From positions 124,001-188,000 of the forward strand of contig NZ_NOZR01000005.1 in assembly GCF_002250655.1 (NCBI RefSeq): DNA of 64,000 nucleotides, in the 5' to 3' direction. The notes beneath the pieces are model-generated. The model saw nothing but the letters and a program-made list of their open reading frames with translations, had not been told where the DNA came from and searched no databases. Of this stretch, positions 50,540-60,283 are shown one piece after another. The translations under genes and the position numbers were made by a program. Source of the stretch: Mycolicibacterium sphagni. GTDB taxonomy: Bacteria > Actinomycetota > Actinomycetes > Mycobacteriales > Mycobacteriaceae. Position 1 is the first letter of the stretch; each line of letters begins with the position of its first letter.

Positions 50540-52267
50540 GTGGTGGCAGCCCGCCAGCATTCGCTGAGTTCGTCGATCGCCCGCCTGCACGGCGATGAGC
50601 GCACCGTGGGTTCGCCGCTCAACGACGCCGAACGGCGCGCGATGCGCCGTACCCGGCTCTTCGGCGCCACCGGAACAGTATTGATGGCGATCGGCGCGCT
50701 CGGCGCCGGTGCCCGTCCCGTCGTGCAGGACCCGACATTCGGGGTGCGGCTGCTCAATCTCCCCTCGCGCATCCAGACCGTCTCGCTGACGATGACCACC
50801 ACCGGCGCGGTGATGATGGCGCTGGCCTGGCTGATGCTCGGCCGGTTCACACTGGGGTCACGCCGGATGTCGCGCAGTCAGCTTGATCACACCCTGCTGT
50901 TATGGATCGTGCCGCTGCTGATCGCACCGCCGATGTACAGCAAGGACGTCTACTCCTATCTGGCGCAGAGCCAGATCTCGGCCAACGGACTCGATCCGTA
51001 CAAGGTCGGGCCGGCCCCTGGTCTTGGGTTGGGTCATGTGTTCACCCTCTCGGTGCCCAGCCTATGGCGCGATACCCCGGCACCGTACGGGCCGCTGTTC
51101 CTGTGGGTCGGCCGCGGTATCTCCGCGCTGACTGGGGAGAACATCGTCGCTGCCGTCCTCAGCCATCGGGTGGTGGTCCTGCTCGGGGTCGGCATGATCG
51201 TCTGGGCGGTGCCTCGGCTGGCCCGCCGCTGCGGGGTGGCCGAGGTCACCGCTTTGTGGCTGGGCGCGGCCAACCCGCTGCTGCTGATGCACCTGGTGGC
51301 AGGCATCCATAACGAAGCGCTGATGCTGGGCCTGATGCTGACCGGTGCGGAGTTCGCCCTGCGCGGCGTGGATGCCGCGGGGTCACTGCTGCCGCGGCCG
51401 GTGCACTGGCCGCGCGGGCGCGACGAGTGGCTGGCCTGGGAACCACTGGCCATGCTGATTCTGGGTGCGGTGCTGATCACACTGTCGTCGCAGGTCAAAC
51501 TGCCCGGCCTGCTTGCGTTGGGGTTCGTCGGCATGGCGCTGGCTCACCGCTGGGGCGCCACGATCAAAGCGTTTCTGTCGGCGACGCTCCTGATGACTGC
51601 GCTGTCGCTGGTGGTGATGGCGGTTGTCGGCTGGGCCAGCGGGCTGGGGTTCGGCTGGATTTTCACCCTCGGCACCGCCAACGTGGTGCGCAGCTGGATG
51701 TCGCCGCCGACCCTGCTGGCGCTGGGCACCGGGCAGGTGGGCATCCTGCTCGGGTTGGGCGATCACACCACGGCTGTGCTGTCGCTGACCCGCGCCATGG
51801 GTGTGCTGATCATCATGATCACGGTCACCTGGCTGCTGCTGGCCGTGTTCCGGGGGCGGCTGCATCCGGTCGGCGGGCTCGGTGTGGCGCTGGGCGCGAC
51901 GGTGCTGCTGTTCCCCGTGGTGCAGCCGTGGTACCTGCTGTGGGCGATCATCCCGCTGGCCGCGTGGGCCACCCGGCCCGGCTTCCGCATCGCCACGATC
52001 GCCGTGAGCCTCGTGGTCGGCATCTTTGGTCCAACCGCGAACGGCGACCGCTTCGCGTTGTTCCAGATCCTCGACGCCACCCTCGCCAGCCTGGTGATCG
52101 TGCTGCTGCTGATCGCGGTGACGTTCAACCACCTGCCGTGGCGGAAAGTGCCCGGCACCAGTGAGGCATTCAGCGGCCAGGAGCCCGACCCCAGACCGCC
52201 GACCGGGCCGCAGGCCGAGCCACCGGCGCCACGTCCGGCGCCTGGCGCATACGCTGAGTCCCCGTGA
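50540..52267 (+). CDS. mptB: Alpha-1,6-mannosyltransferase MptB (GT-C)
   Basis: 575 aa, polytopic with about 12-13 hydrophobic segments. The first extracytoplasmic loop carries the GT-C acidic pattern MYSKDVYSYLAQSQISANGLDPY at about residues 132-155, given here as MYSKDVYSYLAQ, and DTPAPYGPLFLW follows. C-terminal 40 residues are Pro-rich and cytosolic. MptB uses polyprenyl-phosphate-mannose to start the LAM/LM mannan core. Rv1459c equivalent, located upstream of the ABC pair as in M. tuberculosis. GTG start; stop overlaps the next gene (GTGA). Confidence 0.9.
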   Translation: MVAARQHSLSSSIARLHGDERTVGSPLNDAERRAMRRTRLFGATGTVLMAIGALGAGARPVVQDPTFGVRLLNLPSRIQTVSLTMTTTGAVMMALAWLMLGRFTLGSRRMSRSQLDHTLLLWIVPLLIAPPMYSKDVYSYLAQSQISANGLDPYKVGPAPGLGLGHVFTLSVPSLWRDTPAPYGPLFLWVGRGISALTGENIVAAVLSHRVVVLLGVGMIVWAVPRLARRCGVAEVTALWLGAANPLLLMHLVAGIHNEALMLGLMLTGAEFALRGVDAAGSLLPRPVHWPRGRDEWLAWEPLAMLILGAVLITLSSQVKLPGLLALGFVGMALAHRWGATIKAFLSATLLMTALSLVVMAVVGWASGLGFGWIFTLGTANVVRSWMSPPTLLALGTGQVGILLGLGDHTTAVLSLTRAMGVLIIMITVTWLLLAVFRGRLHPVGGLGVALGATVLLFPVVQPWYLLWAIIPLAAWATRPGFRIATIAVSLVVGIFGPTANGDRFALFQILDATLASLVIVLLLIAVTFNHLPWRKVPGTSEAFSGQEPDPRPPTGPQAEPPAPRPAPGAYAESP

Positions 52268-53196
52268 GTTCCGGCCACGAAATCCCTGTGCGACTGCGTG
52301 GGGTGTCCAAGCGCTATGGCACCACGACGGCGGTGTCGGGCCTCGACCTCGAAGTACACGCCGCCGAGGTGCTGGCCCTGCTGGGCCCTAATGGGGCCGG
52401 CAAGACCACCACCGTCGAGATGTGCGAAGGCTTCGTCCGCCCCGACGAGGGCACGCTCGAAGTGCTGGGCCTCGACCCGGTCGCCGACAACGCGAAGGTC
52501 CGTGAGCGGATCGGCGTGATGCTGCAGGGCGGCGGCGGCTATCCCGCGGCCAGGGCCGGCGAGATGCTGAAGCTGGTGGCCTCGTATGCCGCCAATCCCC
52601 TGGATCCGGCCTGGCTGCTGGACACGCTGGGGTTGACCGATGCCGCCCGCACCACCTACCGGCGACTCTCCGGCGGCCAGCAGCAGCGGCTGGCGCTGGC
52701 GTGCGCCCTGGTCGGACGCCCCGAACTGGTCTTCCTCGATGAGCCGACCGCCGGTATGGACGCGCACGCGCGGCTGGTGGTGTGGGAGCTCATCGATGCA
52801 CTGCGCCGCGACGGTGTGACAGTGGTGCTGACCACCCATCAGCTGAAGGAAGCCGAGGAGCTGGCCGACCGCATCGTGATCATCGACCGCGGCTCGGCCG
52901 TCGCATCCGGCACACCTGCCGAGTTGATGCACAACGGCGCCGAGGGACAGCTGCGGTTCTCCGCACCCCGTCAGCTCGACCTGTCGTTGTTGATCGCCGC
53001 ATTGCCGGAAGGCTATGCAGCCAAAGAACATTCGCCGGGTGAGTATCTCGTCGAGGGCAAGATCGACCCACAGGTGCTGGCGACGGTGACAGCATGGTGT
53101 GCGCGACTCGACGTGCTGGCCACCGATATGCGGGTGGAGCAGCGCAGCCTCGAGGACGTGTTCCTGGAATTGACCGGCAAGAAGTTGCGGCCATGA
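52264..53196 (+). CDS. ABC exporter ATP-binding protein (Rv1458c-like)
   Basis: 310 aa. Walker A GPNGAGKTTT at about residue 40, Q-loop MLQGGGGYPAAR, signature RLSGGQQQRLALACAL, Walker B LVFLDEPTAGMD, H-loop TTHQLKEAEEL. The C-terminal 80 residues form an accessory domain typical of DrrA-type drug or lipid exporters. Pairs with the permease downstream. Substrate unknown; the operon also contains ctaA and mptB. GTG start overlaps mptB. Its TGA stop lies in the ATGA where a tandem 65-bp repeat begins. Confidence 0.92.
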   Translation: MSSGHEIPVRLRGVSKRYGTTTAVSGLDLEVHAAEVLALLGPNGAGKTTTVEMCEGFVRPDEGTLEVLGLDPVADNAKVRERIGVMLQGGGGYPAARAGEMLKLVASYAANPLDPAWLLDTLGLTDAARTTYRRLSGGQQQRLALACALVGRPELVFLDEPTAGMDAHARLVVWELIDALRRDGVTVVLTTHQLKEAEELADRIVIIDRGSAVASGTPAELMHNGAEGQLRFSAPRQLDLSLLIAALPEGYAAKEHSPGEYLVEGKIDPQVLATVTAWCARLDVLATDMRVEQRSLEDVFLELTGKKLRP

Positions 53197-53322
53197 GCGA
53201 CGCTTGCGGAGCGAATCAACGACAGACATGGCGCAACCGAGCCTGCGAGGAAGCGGCATGAGCGACGCTTGCGGAGCGAATCAACGACAGACATGGCGCA
53301 ACCGAGCCTGCGAGGAAGCGGC
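53193..53322 (+). repeat. Tandem 65-bp MIRU-like units at a stop/start junction
   Basis: Two perfect 65-bp units, 53193-53257 and 53258-53322. Each begins ATGAGCGACGCTTGCGG and ends GAGGAAGCGGC, and a third ATGAGCGA is the permease start. Every unit encodes a 22-codon frame (MSDACGAN... CEEAA) whose TGA overlaps the next ATG. The first ATGA also contains the ATPase stop. This is the architecture of mycobacterial interspersed repetitive units, which insert in ATGA overlaps and keep coupled translation. Confidence 0.8.
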
Positions 53323-54096
53323 ATGAGCGATTTGTTCCCGCCCGGCACCTTCACCCCCGACCCGCGGCCCAGCACAGTGGCGAGGATGCTGACCGCGCAG
53401 TACGGCCTGGAGCTGAAACTGTTGCTACGCAACGGCGAACAACTGCTGCTGACGATGTTCATCCCGATCACCCTGCTGATCGGGCTCACGCTGCTGCCGC
53501 TCGGTTCGTTCGGCCCCCAGCGCGTCGCGGTGTTCGTGCCGGCGATCATGGCGCTGGCGGTGATCTCGACCGCGTTCACCGGCCAGGCCATCGCGGTGGC
53601 TTTCGACCGCCGCTACGGGGCACTGAAACGGTTGGGCGCCACCGCACTTCCGGTGTGGGGGATCATCGCCGGCAAGGCGCTGGCGGTGGTGACCGTGGTG
53701 TTCCTGCAGGCGCTGCTGCTCGGCGGCATCGGCCTGGCACTGGGCTGGCGCCCGCATCCAGCCGGCCTGCTGCTGGGTGCGCTCGTCATCGCACTGGGCA
53801 CCGCCGGCTTCGCCGCGATGGGTCTGCTGCTCGGTGGAACCCTGCGCGCCGAGATCGTCCTGGCCGTGGCCAACCTGCTTTGGTTCGTCTTCGCCGGGCT
53901 GGGCGCGCTGACCCTGGAGACCGGCGCGATACCGCGCGGCGTCAGCTTGGTGGCCCGGCTGACGCCCTCGGGCGCGCTGACAGAGTCGCTGACCCGGGCG
54001 ATGTCGCTGTCGGTGGACTGGTTCGGCATCGCGGTACTCGCGGCCTGGGGTGCGGTGTCGGCGCTGGCGGCGCTGCGCTGGTTCCGGTTCACCTAG
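53323..54096 (+). CDS. ABC-2 type permease (Rv1457c-like)
   Basis: 257 aa from the ATG at 53323, the last ATGAGCGA after the tandem repeat; upstream in-frame starts fall inside the repeat. Six helices in ABC-2 exporter spacing, starting after LKLLLRNGEQLLLTMFIPITLLIGL, with FDRRYGALKRLGATALPVWGII as the conserved coupling region and a last segment LAAWGAVSALAALRWFRF. Partner of the ATPase upstream; together a DrrAB-like exporter. Length agrees with Rv1457c (261 aa). The substrate is not known. Confidence 0.92.
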   Translation: MSDLFPPGTFTPDPRPSTVARMLTAQYGLELKLLLRNGEQLLLTMFIPITLLIGLTLLPLGSFGPQRVAVFVPAIMALAVISTAFTGQAIAVAFDRRYGALKRLGATALPVWGIIAGKALAVVTVVFLQALLLGGIGLALGWRPHPAGLLLGALVIALGTAGFAAMGLLLGGTLRAEIVLAVANLLWFVFAGLGALTLETGAIPRGVSLVARLTPSGALTESLTRAMSLSVDWFGIAVLAAWGAVSALAALRWFRFT

Positions 54097-54146
54097 ACGG
54101 GCAGCCCTACTACGGCGCGTAGTTAGTCGTCCTCTACGATCGGGCC

Positions 54147-55103
54147 GTGCCCGTCGGACGGTTTTTCCTGCGACTGGTGGACCTGCTGCCACTACCCAGC
54201 CTGCGCACCCAGCGCATCATCGCCGCCGCCGTCATCCTCACCCAGGGCGGTATCGCCGTCACCGGCGCGATCGTACGGGTGACCGCATCCGGGCTGGGCT
54301 GTCCAACCTGGCCACAGTGCTTCCCCGGCAGCTTCGTTCCGGTGCCGCACTCCGAAGTGCCGCGCATCCATCAGGCCGTTGAGTTCGGCAACCGGATGAT
54401 CACCTTCCTGGTCGTCATCACCGCGATCCTGGCCGTACTGGCAGTGACCCGCGCCCGGCGACGCCGCGAGGTGCTCGTCTACGCCTGGCTGATGCCCGCA
54501 TCGACGGTGCTACAGGCGGTGCTGGGCGGCATCACCGTGCTGGCTGGGCTGGCGTGGTGGACCGTCGCGATCCACCTGCTGGTCTCGATGGCGATGGTGT
54601 GGCTGGCCACCCTGCTCTACGTCAAGATCGGCGAACCCGACGTCGGACTGCCCACCGTTCTCGTCCCCAAGCCGCTGCGGCATCTGACGCTGCTGGGCGC
54701 GCTGACGCTGGCCGCGACGCTGGTCACCGGAACGTTGGTGACCGGCGCGGGCCCGCATGCCGGCGACAAGAGCCCGCAGCGCGCGGTGCCTCGCCTCGAG
54801 GTGGAGATCCTCACGCTGGTCCACATGCACTCCACACTGCTGATTGCGTACCTGGCGCTGCTGGTCGGCCTGGCCGCCGGCTTGCAGGCGGTATTCGCCC
54901 CGCGACTGATCATGCGGCGGCTTGCGGTTCTGGTCGGGCTGGTGCTGGCGCAAGGGTTGATCGGCACCGTGCAGTTCTTCACCGGCGTGCCAGCGGCATT
55001 GGTGGCGTGCCACGTCGCGGGCGCGGCGGCCTGCACCGCGGCGACCGCCGCGCTATGGGCGTCGATGCGACAGCGGACCGAGCCCAAGACGCTCGCACGC
55101 TGA
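54147..55103 (+). CDS. ctaA: Heme A synthase CtaA
   Basis: 318 aa, about eight transmembrane helices. Conserved CtaA/COX15 features: GGIAVTGAIVRVTASGLGCPTWPQCFPGS with the paired Cys (residues about 33-55), EFGNRMITF (His/Glu heme-ligand helix nearby, IHQAVEF) and TGAGPHAGDK in the middle loop, VHMHSTLLIAYL. It oxidises the C8 methyl of heme O to make heme A for cytochrome aa3. It pairs functionally with ctaB downstream. GTG start at 54147. Its last 51 nt overlap the convergent ATP-grasp gene. Confidence 0.93.
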   Translation: MPVGRFFLRLVDLLPLPSLRTQRIIAAAVILTQGGIAVTGAIVRVTASGLGCPTWPQCFPGSFVPVPHSEVPRIHQAVEFGNRMITFLVVITAILAVLAVTRARRRREVLVYAWLMPASTVLQAVLGGITVLAGLAWWTVAIHLLVSMAMVWLATLLYVKIGEPDVGLPTVLVPKPLRHLTLLGALTLAATLVTGTLVTGAGPHAGDKSPQRAVPRLEVEILTLVHMHSTLLIAYLALLVGLAAGLQAVFAPRLIMRRLAVLVGLVLAQGLIGTVQFFTGVPAALVACHVAGAAACTAATAALWASMRQRTEPKTLAR

Positions 55104-56003
55104 CTCCACCTCGAGTGCGAACGTGCGCTGCTGCAGCTCGCGGGTGTTCTCGTCGAGTTGATGCCAACCCAGCCCCGGCTCGATCAGCTCGAGCTCCAGC
55201 AGCAGCGGGTTGTCGGCGCCGCCGATGAGATCGACACGGGCGTAGAGCAGCTCACTGCTGGCGATGCCCACATGCCTGCAGGCGGCCGCCAGCGCGGCGA
55301 CGCCCACGTCCCACATCGCGAAGTCGGGATCGGCTGATGTCAGCTGCTCGGCGACGTACGTGCCGGACTCGTCCAACAGGGCTACTTCGCCTTCCGGCGG
55401 AAGCATCGGGCCCTTGGTGAAGGCGTGCGACTGCCGCCCGCCGAGGAACACCAGCGCGGTCTCCCCCTGTTCGACGCGCGCGTCGTACGGCTGCACAAGT
55501 GCGGTGCGCCCGGAATCGTGGAGCGCCGCGATATGTGCGCGGGCGGCGGCGTGGTCGACGAACCGCCCCGTGTCTATCGAGCCCGCGCCGATCGCGGGTT
55601 TGACCACGATCTCGCCTGTGGGCAATGTCACCGTCTCGCCCGGATCGAAGAAGTAGGAGCTCAGCGTGGGCACGCCCGCGTCGGCGAGGTCCTGCAGATA
55701 GTGCTTGTCGCTGTTCCACGCCACCACGGCCGGGGCGTTGAGCAGGTTGCGCACCCGGTGAGTCCAGGCCAGGAATTCGTCGCGGCGATCGGCGTAGTCC
55801 CATGCGGCACGCAGGATTACCACGTCCGCACTCTCGGTCTGCGGGTCGTCCCAGGACAACCAGCGGGCGGGCAGCCCGCGGTCACGCAGGGCGTCGGTCA
55901 GGCCGTCGTCGTCGCCGTCTCCGGTGACCAACTGCGGGCACCCGGCCAGCACGATGCTCGGATGGAACACATCGGGACGTGCCAGCTTCGAACGAAAACC
56001 CAC
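55053..56003 (-). CDS. ATP-grasp domain protein (Rv1455-like)
   Basis: About 316 aa from the GTG at 56003 (a TATCAT -10-like hexamer lies 7 nt upstream); a second GTG at 55970 would give 305 aa, nearer Rv1455 (301 aa). ATP-grasp landmarks: WDYADRRDEFLAW, NSDKHYLQDLADAGVPTLSS, VVKPAIGAGSIDTGRF (the Lys/Gly nucleotide loop), LVQPYDARVEQGETALVFLGG, and LLLELELIEPGLGW with the metal-binding Glu residues. Likely ligates a carboxylate to an amine; the substrates are not known. Divergent from qor. Confidence 0.85.
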   Translation of the reverse strand: MGFRSKLARPDVFHPSIVLAGCPQLVTGDGDDDGLTDALRDRGLPARWLSWDDPQTESADVVILRAAWDYADRRDEFLAWTHRVRNLLNAPAVVAWNSDKHYLQDLADAGVPTLSSYFFDPGETVTLPTGEIVVKPAIGAGSIDTGRFVDHAAARAHIAALHDSGRTALVQPYDARVEQGETALVFLGGRQSHAFTKGPMLPPEGEVALLDESGTYVAEQLTSADPDFAMWDVGVAALAAACRHVGIASSELLYARVDLIGGADNPLLLELELIEPGLGWHQLDENTRELQQRTFALEVESACERLGLGPLSHRRP

Positions 56004-56010
56004 AACGGGG

Positions 56011-56016
56011 ATGATA
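56011..56016 (-). promoter_or_regulatory. Candidate -10 element of the ATP-grasp gene
   Basis: TATCAT on the minus strand, 7 nt before the GTG at 56003, suggests a leaderless transcript. The same bases lie only 5 nt before the qor ATG on the other strand, so the two promoters overlap. Confidence 0.3.
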
Positions 56017-56021
56017 GTGAC

Positions 56022-56996
56022 ATGCACGCAGTCGAAGTCGCCGAGACGGGCGGCCCCGAGGTCCTGAACTACGTCGAGAAGCCCAAACCCGAGCCCGGCC
56101 CCACCGAGGTGCTCATCGAGGCCGACGCCATCGGTGTCAACTACATCGACACCTATTTCCGCTCCGGTCAGTACCCGCGGGAGCTGCCCTTCGTGCTGGG
56201 TAGCGAGGTGTGCGGGACCGTGGCCGCCGTCGGTGACGACGTCGCCGCGATCAAGCCCGGCGACCGGGTGGTGACCGCGCAGGCGTCTGGCGCGTATGCC
56301 GACTTCTCCATTGCACCAGCCGATTTCGTCGCCTATGTGCCCGAGAATGTGCCATCGGATGCGGTGGCCTCGGCACTGCTCAAAGGGATGACGGCGCACT
56401 ACCTCATCAAGTCGGTGTATCCGGTGCAGGCTCGCGATTTCGTGCTCGTGCACGCCGGGGCGGGCGGTGTGGGGCTGATCCTGACCCAGTGGGCGACCAG
56501 CCTCGGCGCCCGGGTGATCACCACCGCCTCCAACCCCGAGAAGGCGGAGTTGTCGCGACAGGCCGGCGCGGTCGAGGTGCTCGACTACCCGGAGGACCCG
56601 GCCGAGTTCGCCGCCAAGGTCCGTGACCTCACCAACGACCACGGAGTCGCCGCGGTCTACGACGGCGTTGGCAAGACGACGTTCGACGCCAGCCTGGCCA
56701 GCCTGGCTATCCGGGGCACGTTGGCGTTGTTCGGCGCCTCCAGCGGGCCAGTCCCCCCGGTCGACCCGCAGCGGCTCAACGCCGCAGGTTCGGTGTTCCT
56801 GACCCGGCCCAACCTCGCACACTTCACTCGTACGCCGGATGAATTCGCTTGGCGCGCGGGTGAATTACTGGACGCGATTGCGGACGGTTCGATCACGATC
56901 ACCGTTGGCGGCCACTACCCGCTGGCCGAAGCCGCCCAGGCGCACCGCGATCTGCAGGGGCGCAAGACCACCGGCTCGATCGTGCTGCTGCCCTAG
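56022..56996 (+). CDS. qor: Quinone/zinc-type alcohol oxidoreductase Qor
   Basis: 324 aa from the ATG at 56022. MDR-family reductase of the zinc-free quinone oxidoreductase type: [28 protein letters not shown], then the nucleotide-binding [15 protein letters not shown] (about residue 145) and [10 protein letters not shown] near the end. It reduces quinones or related enones with NADPH. No Zn-ligand Cys cluster is seen. Rv1454c equivalent. Its TAG stop and the convergent ctaB TAG share the four bases CTAG. Confidence 0.93.
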   Translation: MHAVEVAETGGPEVLNYVEKPKPEPGPTEVLIEADAIGVNYIDTYFRSGQYPRELPFVLGSEVCGTVAAVGDDVAAIKPGDRVVTAQASGAYADFSIAPADFVAYVPENVPSDAVASALLKGMTAHYLIKSVYPVQARDFVLVHAGAGGVGLILTQWATSLGARVITTASNPEKAELSRQAGAVEVLDYPEDPAEFAAKVRDLTNDHGVAAVYDGVGKTTFDASLASLAIRGTLALFGASSGPVPPVDPQRLNAAGSVFLTRPNLAHFTRTPDEFAWRAGELLDAIADGSITITVGGHYPLAEAAQAHRDLQGRKTTGSIVLLP

Positions 56997-57916
56997 AACA
57001 GCGGCAGCGCGAGCACCGAATCGACGGCAAGCGCCACGAACACGACGGCCAGGTAGTTGTTCGACTGCAGGAACAGCTTCAGCGGCTTGACCGGGTTGCC
57101 GCGGCGCACCCCGGCATGCAGGCGATACGCCATCACCAGGAACCAGGCACCGGCCAGCGCCGCCACCGAGGCGTACAGCCAGCCGGCCGCCGGAACCAGC
57201 GCCAGGGTCGCCAGCACGGTCAGCCAGGTGTAGATCAGGATCTGCTTGGTGACTTGACGCTCGGTGGCGACCACCGGCAGCATCGGCACACCGGCGGCGG
57301 CGTAGTCGTCCTTGTATTTCATCGCCAGCGCCCAGGTGTGCGGCGGCGTCCAGAAGAAGATGATCGCGAACATCACCAGCGCCTGCCAGCCGATCGTGTC
57401 GGTCACCGCCGACCATCCGATCATCACCGGCATGCAGCCTGCGGCGCCGCCCCACACCACGTTCTGCGAGGTGCGGCGCTTCAGCAGCAGGGTGTAGACC
57501 AGCACGTAGAACGCGATGGTGGCGCCGGCCAGGTGCGCCGAGAGCATGTTCGTCGTCCACCACAGCCAGAAGAACGACGCCACCGACAACGCCAGTCCGA
57601 ACACCAGCGCGTGGCTGCGTGGCACCGTGGCCCTGGCCAGCGGCCGGCGCTCGGTGCGCTTCATCTTCTTGTCGATGTCGGCGTCAGCCACGCAGTTCAG
57701 CGTGTTGGCACCCGCAGCGGCCAGCAGACCGCCGAACAGAGTATTGAGGATCAGCGGGAGGTCGACGGTGCCGCGGCCGGCCAGCAGCATGGCGGGAATC
57801 GTGGTGACGAGCAGGAGCTCGATGACGCGGGGCTTCGTCAGTGCCAGGTAGCCGAGGAGCCTGTCGCGGAATCGGACCGGCGCCCCATCAACGAGGTGCA
57901 CTTCGCGAACTCTCAC
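56993..57916 (-). CDS. ctaB: Protoheme IX farnesyltransferase CtaB
   Basis: 307 aa from the GTG at 57916, with AGGAG 8 nt upstream; M. tuberculosis CtaB is 308 aa. UbiA-family prenyltransferase with the Asp-rich motif [21 protein letters not shown] at about residues 70-90 (given here as [14 protein letters not shown]) and the second loop [16 protein letters not shown]. Seven to nine helices. It makes heme O from heme B and farnesyl-PP, the substrate for CtaA. The longer frame to 58093 lies in a divergent promoter region and is not used. Confidence 0.95.
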   Translation of the reverse strand: MRVREVHLVDGAPVRFRDRLLGYLALTKPRVIELLLVTTIPAMLLAGRGTVDLPLILNTLFGGLLAAAGANTLNCVADADIDKKMKRTERRPLARATVPRSHALVFGLALSVASFFWLWWTTNMLSAHLAGATIAFYVLVYTLLLKRRTSQNVVWGGAAGCMPVMIGWSAVTDTIGWQALVMFAIIFFWTPPHTWALAMKYKDDYAAAGVPMLPVVATERQVTKQILIYTWLTVLATLALVPAAGWLYASVAALAGAWFLVMAYRLHAGVRRGNPVKPLKLFLQSNNYLAVVFVALAVDSVLALPLF

Positions 57917-58159
57917 GCAACCGACTCCTGACAGACCTGTCGACGATCTACTACAGAGGATGGTAGACGCCGTTGCTCGACTATCAGAACCGAAGGGTCG
58001 ATTCACGGCGATTACATCGTGATGACACAGTTCCAGGGGTGGAGGTTCACCGGCGGGTAACGCCGGTCGCAGCACTATGCAGCAACCGACCAACCAGCAC
58101 TAGGGTGAAGAGGACCACCCCAGCTTGCCAGCCCATCTGACGATGCCAGGAGCGAGTTC
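57917..58159. promoter_or_regulatory. Divergent ctaB/tkt intergenic region
   Basis: 243 bp without a gene. A perfect 7-bp stem-loop (ACCGGCG, loop GGTAA, CGCCGGT) spans 58049-58067. TAGGGT at 58101-58106 could be the tkt -10; no convincing -35 is visible. AGGAG 8 nt before GTG 58160 is the tkt ribosome site. Confidence 0.35.
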
Positions 58160-60253
58160 GTGACAACTGTCGAAGAGATTGCCGCGCTGACCCAGCCGCA
58201 CCACCCCGATGACTGGACCGACGTCGATTCACTGGCCGTCGACACAGTGCGCGTCCTGGCCGCCGATGCGGTGCAAAAGGTCGGCAACGGCCATCCGGGT
58301 ACCGCGATGAGTCTGGCGCCGCTGGCTTACACGCTGTTTCAGCGGGTGATGCGGCACGACCCGAGCGACACCCATTGGCTGGGCCGCGACCGGTTCGTGC
58401 TGTCCTGTGGGCACAGCAGCCTGACCCTGTACCTGCAGCTCTATCTGGGCGGGTTCGGTCTCGAACTCTCCGACATCGAGTCGTTGCGCACCTGGGGATC
58501 CAAGACGCCGGGCCATCCCGAGTTCCGCCACACCAAGGGCGTGGAGATCACCACCGGCCCGCTCGGCCAGGGTCTGGCCTCGGCGGTCGGGATGGCGATG
58601 GCCGCGCGCTACGAGCGCGGGCTGTTCGACCCGGACGCTCCGGCCGGCACCAGCCCGTTCGATCACTACATCTACGTGGTGGCCTCCGACGGCGACATGG
58701 AAGAGGGCGTCACCTCCGAGGCGTCGTCGATCGCGGGCACCCAGCAGCTGGGCAACCTGATCGTGTTCTGGGACAACAACGAGATATCGATCGAACACAA
58801 CACCAACATCGCGTTCACCGAGGACACCCGGGCCCGCTACGAGGCCTACGGCTGGCACGTTCAGACCGTTGAGGGCGGCGAGAACGTGGTCGGCATCCAG
58901 CAGGCGATCGAAGAGGCCAAGAAGGTCACCGACAAGCCGTCGTTCATCGCGGTGCGCACGATCATCGGATATCCGGCGCCCACCAAGATGAACACCGGTG
59001 GCGTGCACGGGTCGGCGCTGGGCACCGACGAGGTCGCGGCCACCAAGAAGGTGCTGGGCTTCGACCCGGAGAAGTCGTTCGAGGTACGCGACGAGGTGAT
59101 CGAGCACACCCGCAAGCTCGTCGACCGTGGCCGCGAGGCGCACCAGAAGTGGCAGGGCGAATTCGACGCCTGGGCCGAGCGGGAGCCGGAGCGCAAGGCT
59201 CTGCTGGACCGGCTGTTGGCCAACGAGCTGCCCGACGGCTGGGACGCCGACATCACCTACTGGGAGCCGGGTTCCAAGCCCCTGGCCACCCGTGCCGCGT
59301 TCGGCAAGGTGCTCAACGACGTGGCACCCAAGCTGCCCGAGCTGTGGGGCGGCTCGGCGGACCTGGCCGGCAGCAACAACACCACCATCAACGGGGTGAA
59401 ATCCTTTGGTCCGCCGTCGATCTCGACGGAGGACTACACCGCCGACTGGTACGGCCGGGTGCTGCATTTCGGCATTCGGGAGCATGCGATGGGTTCGATC
59501 CTGTCCGGCATCGTGCTGCACGGGCCCACCCGCGCATTCGGGGGCACCTTCCTCCAGTTCGCCGACTACATGCGCGGAGCGGTGCGGCTCGCCTCGTTGA
59601 TGGACATCGACACCATCTACATCTGGACGCACGACTCCATCGGCCTCGGCGAGGACGGCCCGACGCATCAGCCGATCGAGCACCTCGCCGCGCTGCGGGC
59701 GATCCCCAAGCTGTCGGTGGTGCGTCCGGGCGACCCGAACGAGACCGCGTATGCCTGGCGCAGCATCATCGCCCGCGGCAACGGCAGCGGCCCGGTCGGT
59801 TTCATCCTGACCCGACAGGGCATCCCAGTGCTGGAAGGCACGAGTTCCGAGGGTGTGACCAAGGGCGGTTACGTGCTGGGCGGCGGCAATCCGGCCGACG
59901 ATGCCGACGTGATCATCATCGCGACCGGTTCTGAGCTGCAGCTGGCCGTCGAAGCTCAGAAACTGTTGGCGGACAAGGACATCAGGGCCTACGTGGTGTC
60001 GATGCCATGTGTCGAGTGGTTCGAGTCGCAGCCGCAGGAGTACCGCGACAGCGTTCTGCCGCCTGACGTGTCCGCCCGCGTCGCGGTGGAGGCAGGTATC
60101 GCGCAGAGTTGGTACAAGTACGTCGGCGATACCGGCGAGATCGTCTCCATCGAGCACTACGGCGAGTCCGCCGATGACAAGACCCTGTTCCGTGAGTTCG
60201 GCTTCACCCCCGAAGCGGTCGCCGCCGCTGCGGAACGCGCAATCGACAACTGA
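58160..60253 (+). CDS. tkt: Transketolase
   Basis: 697 aa. ThDP/Mg motif GDGDMEEG-like [11 protein letters not shown] near residue 175 with NNEISIEHN (the second Asp/Asn pair), N-terminal [16 protein letters not shown], and the pyrimidine domain with [15 protein letters not shown] and [17 protein letters not shown]. It transfers two-carbon ketol units in the non-oxidative pentose phosphate pathway. GTG start at 58160 with AGGAG 8 nt upstream. First gene of tkt-tal-zwf-opcA-pgl, the order of Rv1449c-Rv1445c. Confidence 0.98.
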   Translation: MTTVEEIAALTQPHHPDDWTDVDSLAVDTVRVLAADAVQKVGNGHPGTAMSLAPLAYTLFQRVMRHDPSDTHWLGRDRFVLSCGHSSLTLYLQLYLGGFGLELSDIESLRTWGSKTPGHPEFRHTKGVEITTGPLGQGLASAVGMAMAARYERGLFDPDAPAGTSPFDHYIYVVASDGDMEEGVTSEASSIAGTQQLGNLIVFWDNNEISIEHNTNIAFTEDTRARYEAYGWHVQTVEGGENVVGIQQAIEEAKKVTDKPSFIAVRTIIGYPAPTKMNTGGVHGSALGTDEVAATKKVLGFDPEKSFEVRDEVIEHTRKLVDRGREAHQKWQGEFDAWAEREPERKALLDRLLANELPDGWDADITYWEPGSKPLATRAAFGKVLNDVAPKLPELWGGSADLAGSNNTTINGVKSFGPPSISTEDYTADWYGRVLHFGIREHAMGSILSGIVLHGPTRAFGGTFLQFADYMRGAVRLASLMDIDTIYIWTHDSIGLGEDGPTHQPIEHLAALRAIPKLSVVRPGDPNETAYAWRSIIARGNGSGPVGFILTRQGIPVLEGTSSEGVTKGGYVLGGGNPADDADVIIIATGSELQLAVEAQKLLADKDIRAYVVSMPCVEWFESQPQEYRDSVLPPDVSARVAVEAGIAQSWYKYVGDTGEIVSIEHYGESADDKTLFREFGFTPEAVAAAAERAIDN

Positions 60254-60283
60254 TCACAAGACCAATCAAGAGAGGCAACCGTT

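Noticed and set aside
58229..60157. Long minus-strand open frame (642 codons) opposite tkt
   Set aside because: Shadow frame of a high-GC gene; transketolase motifs are complete on the plus strand.
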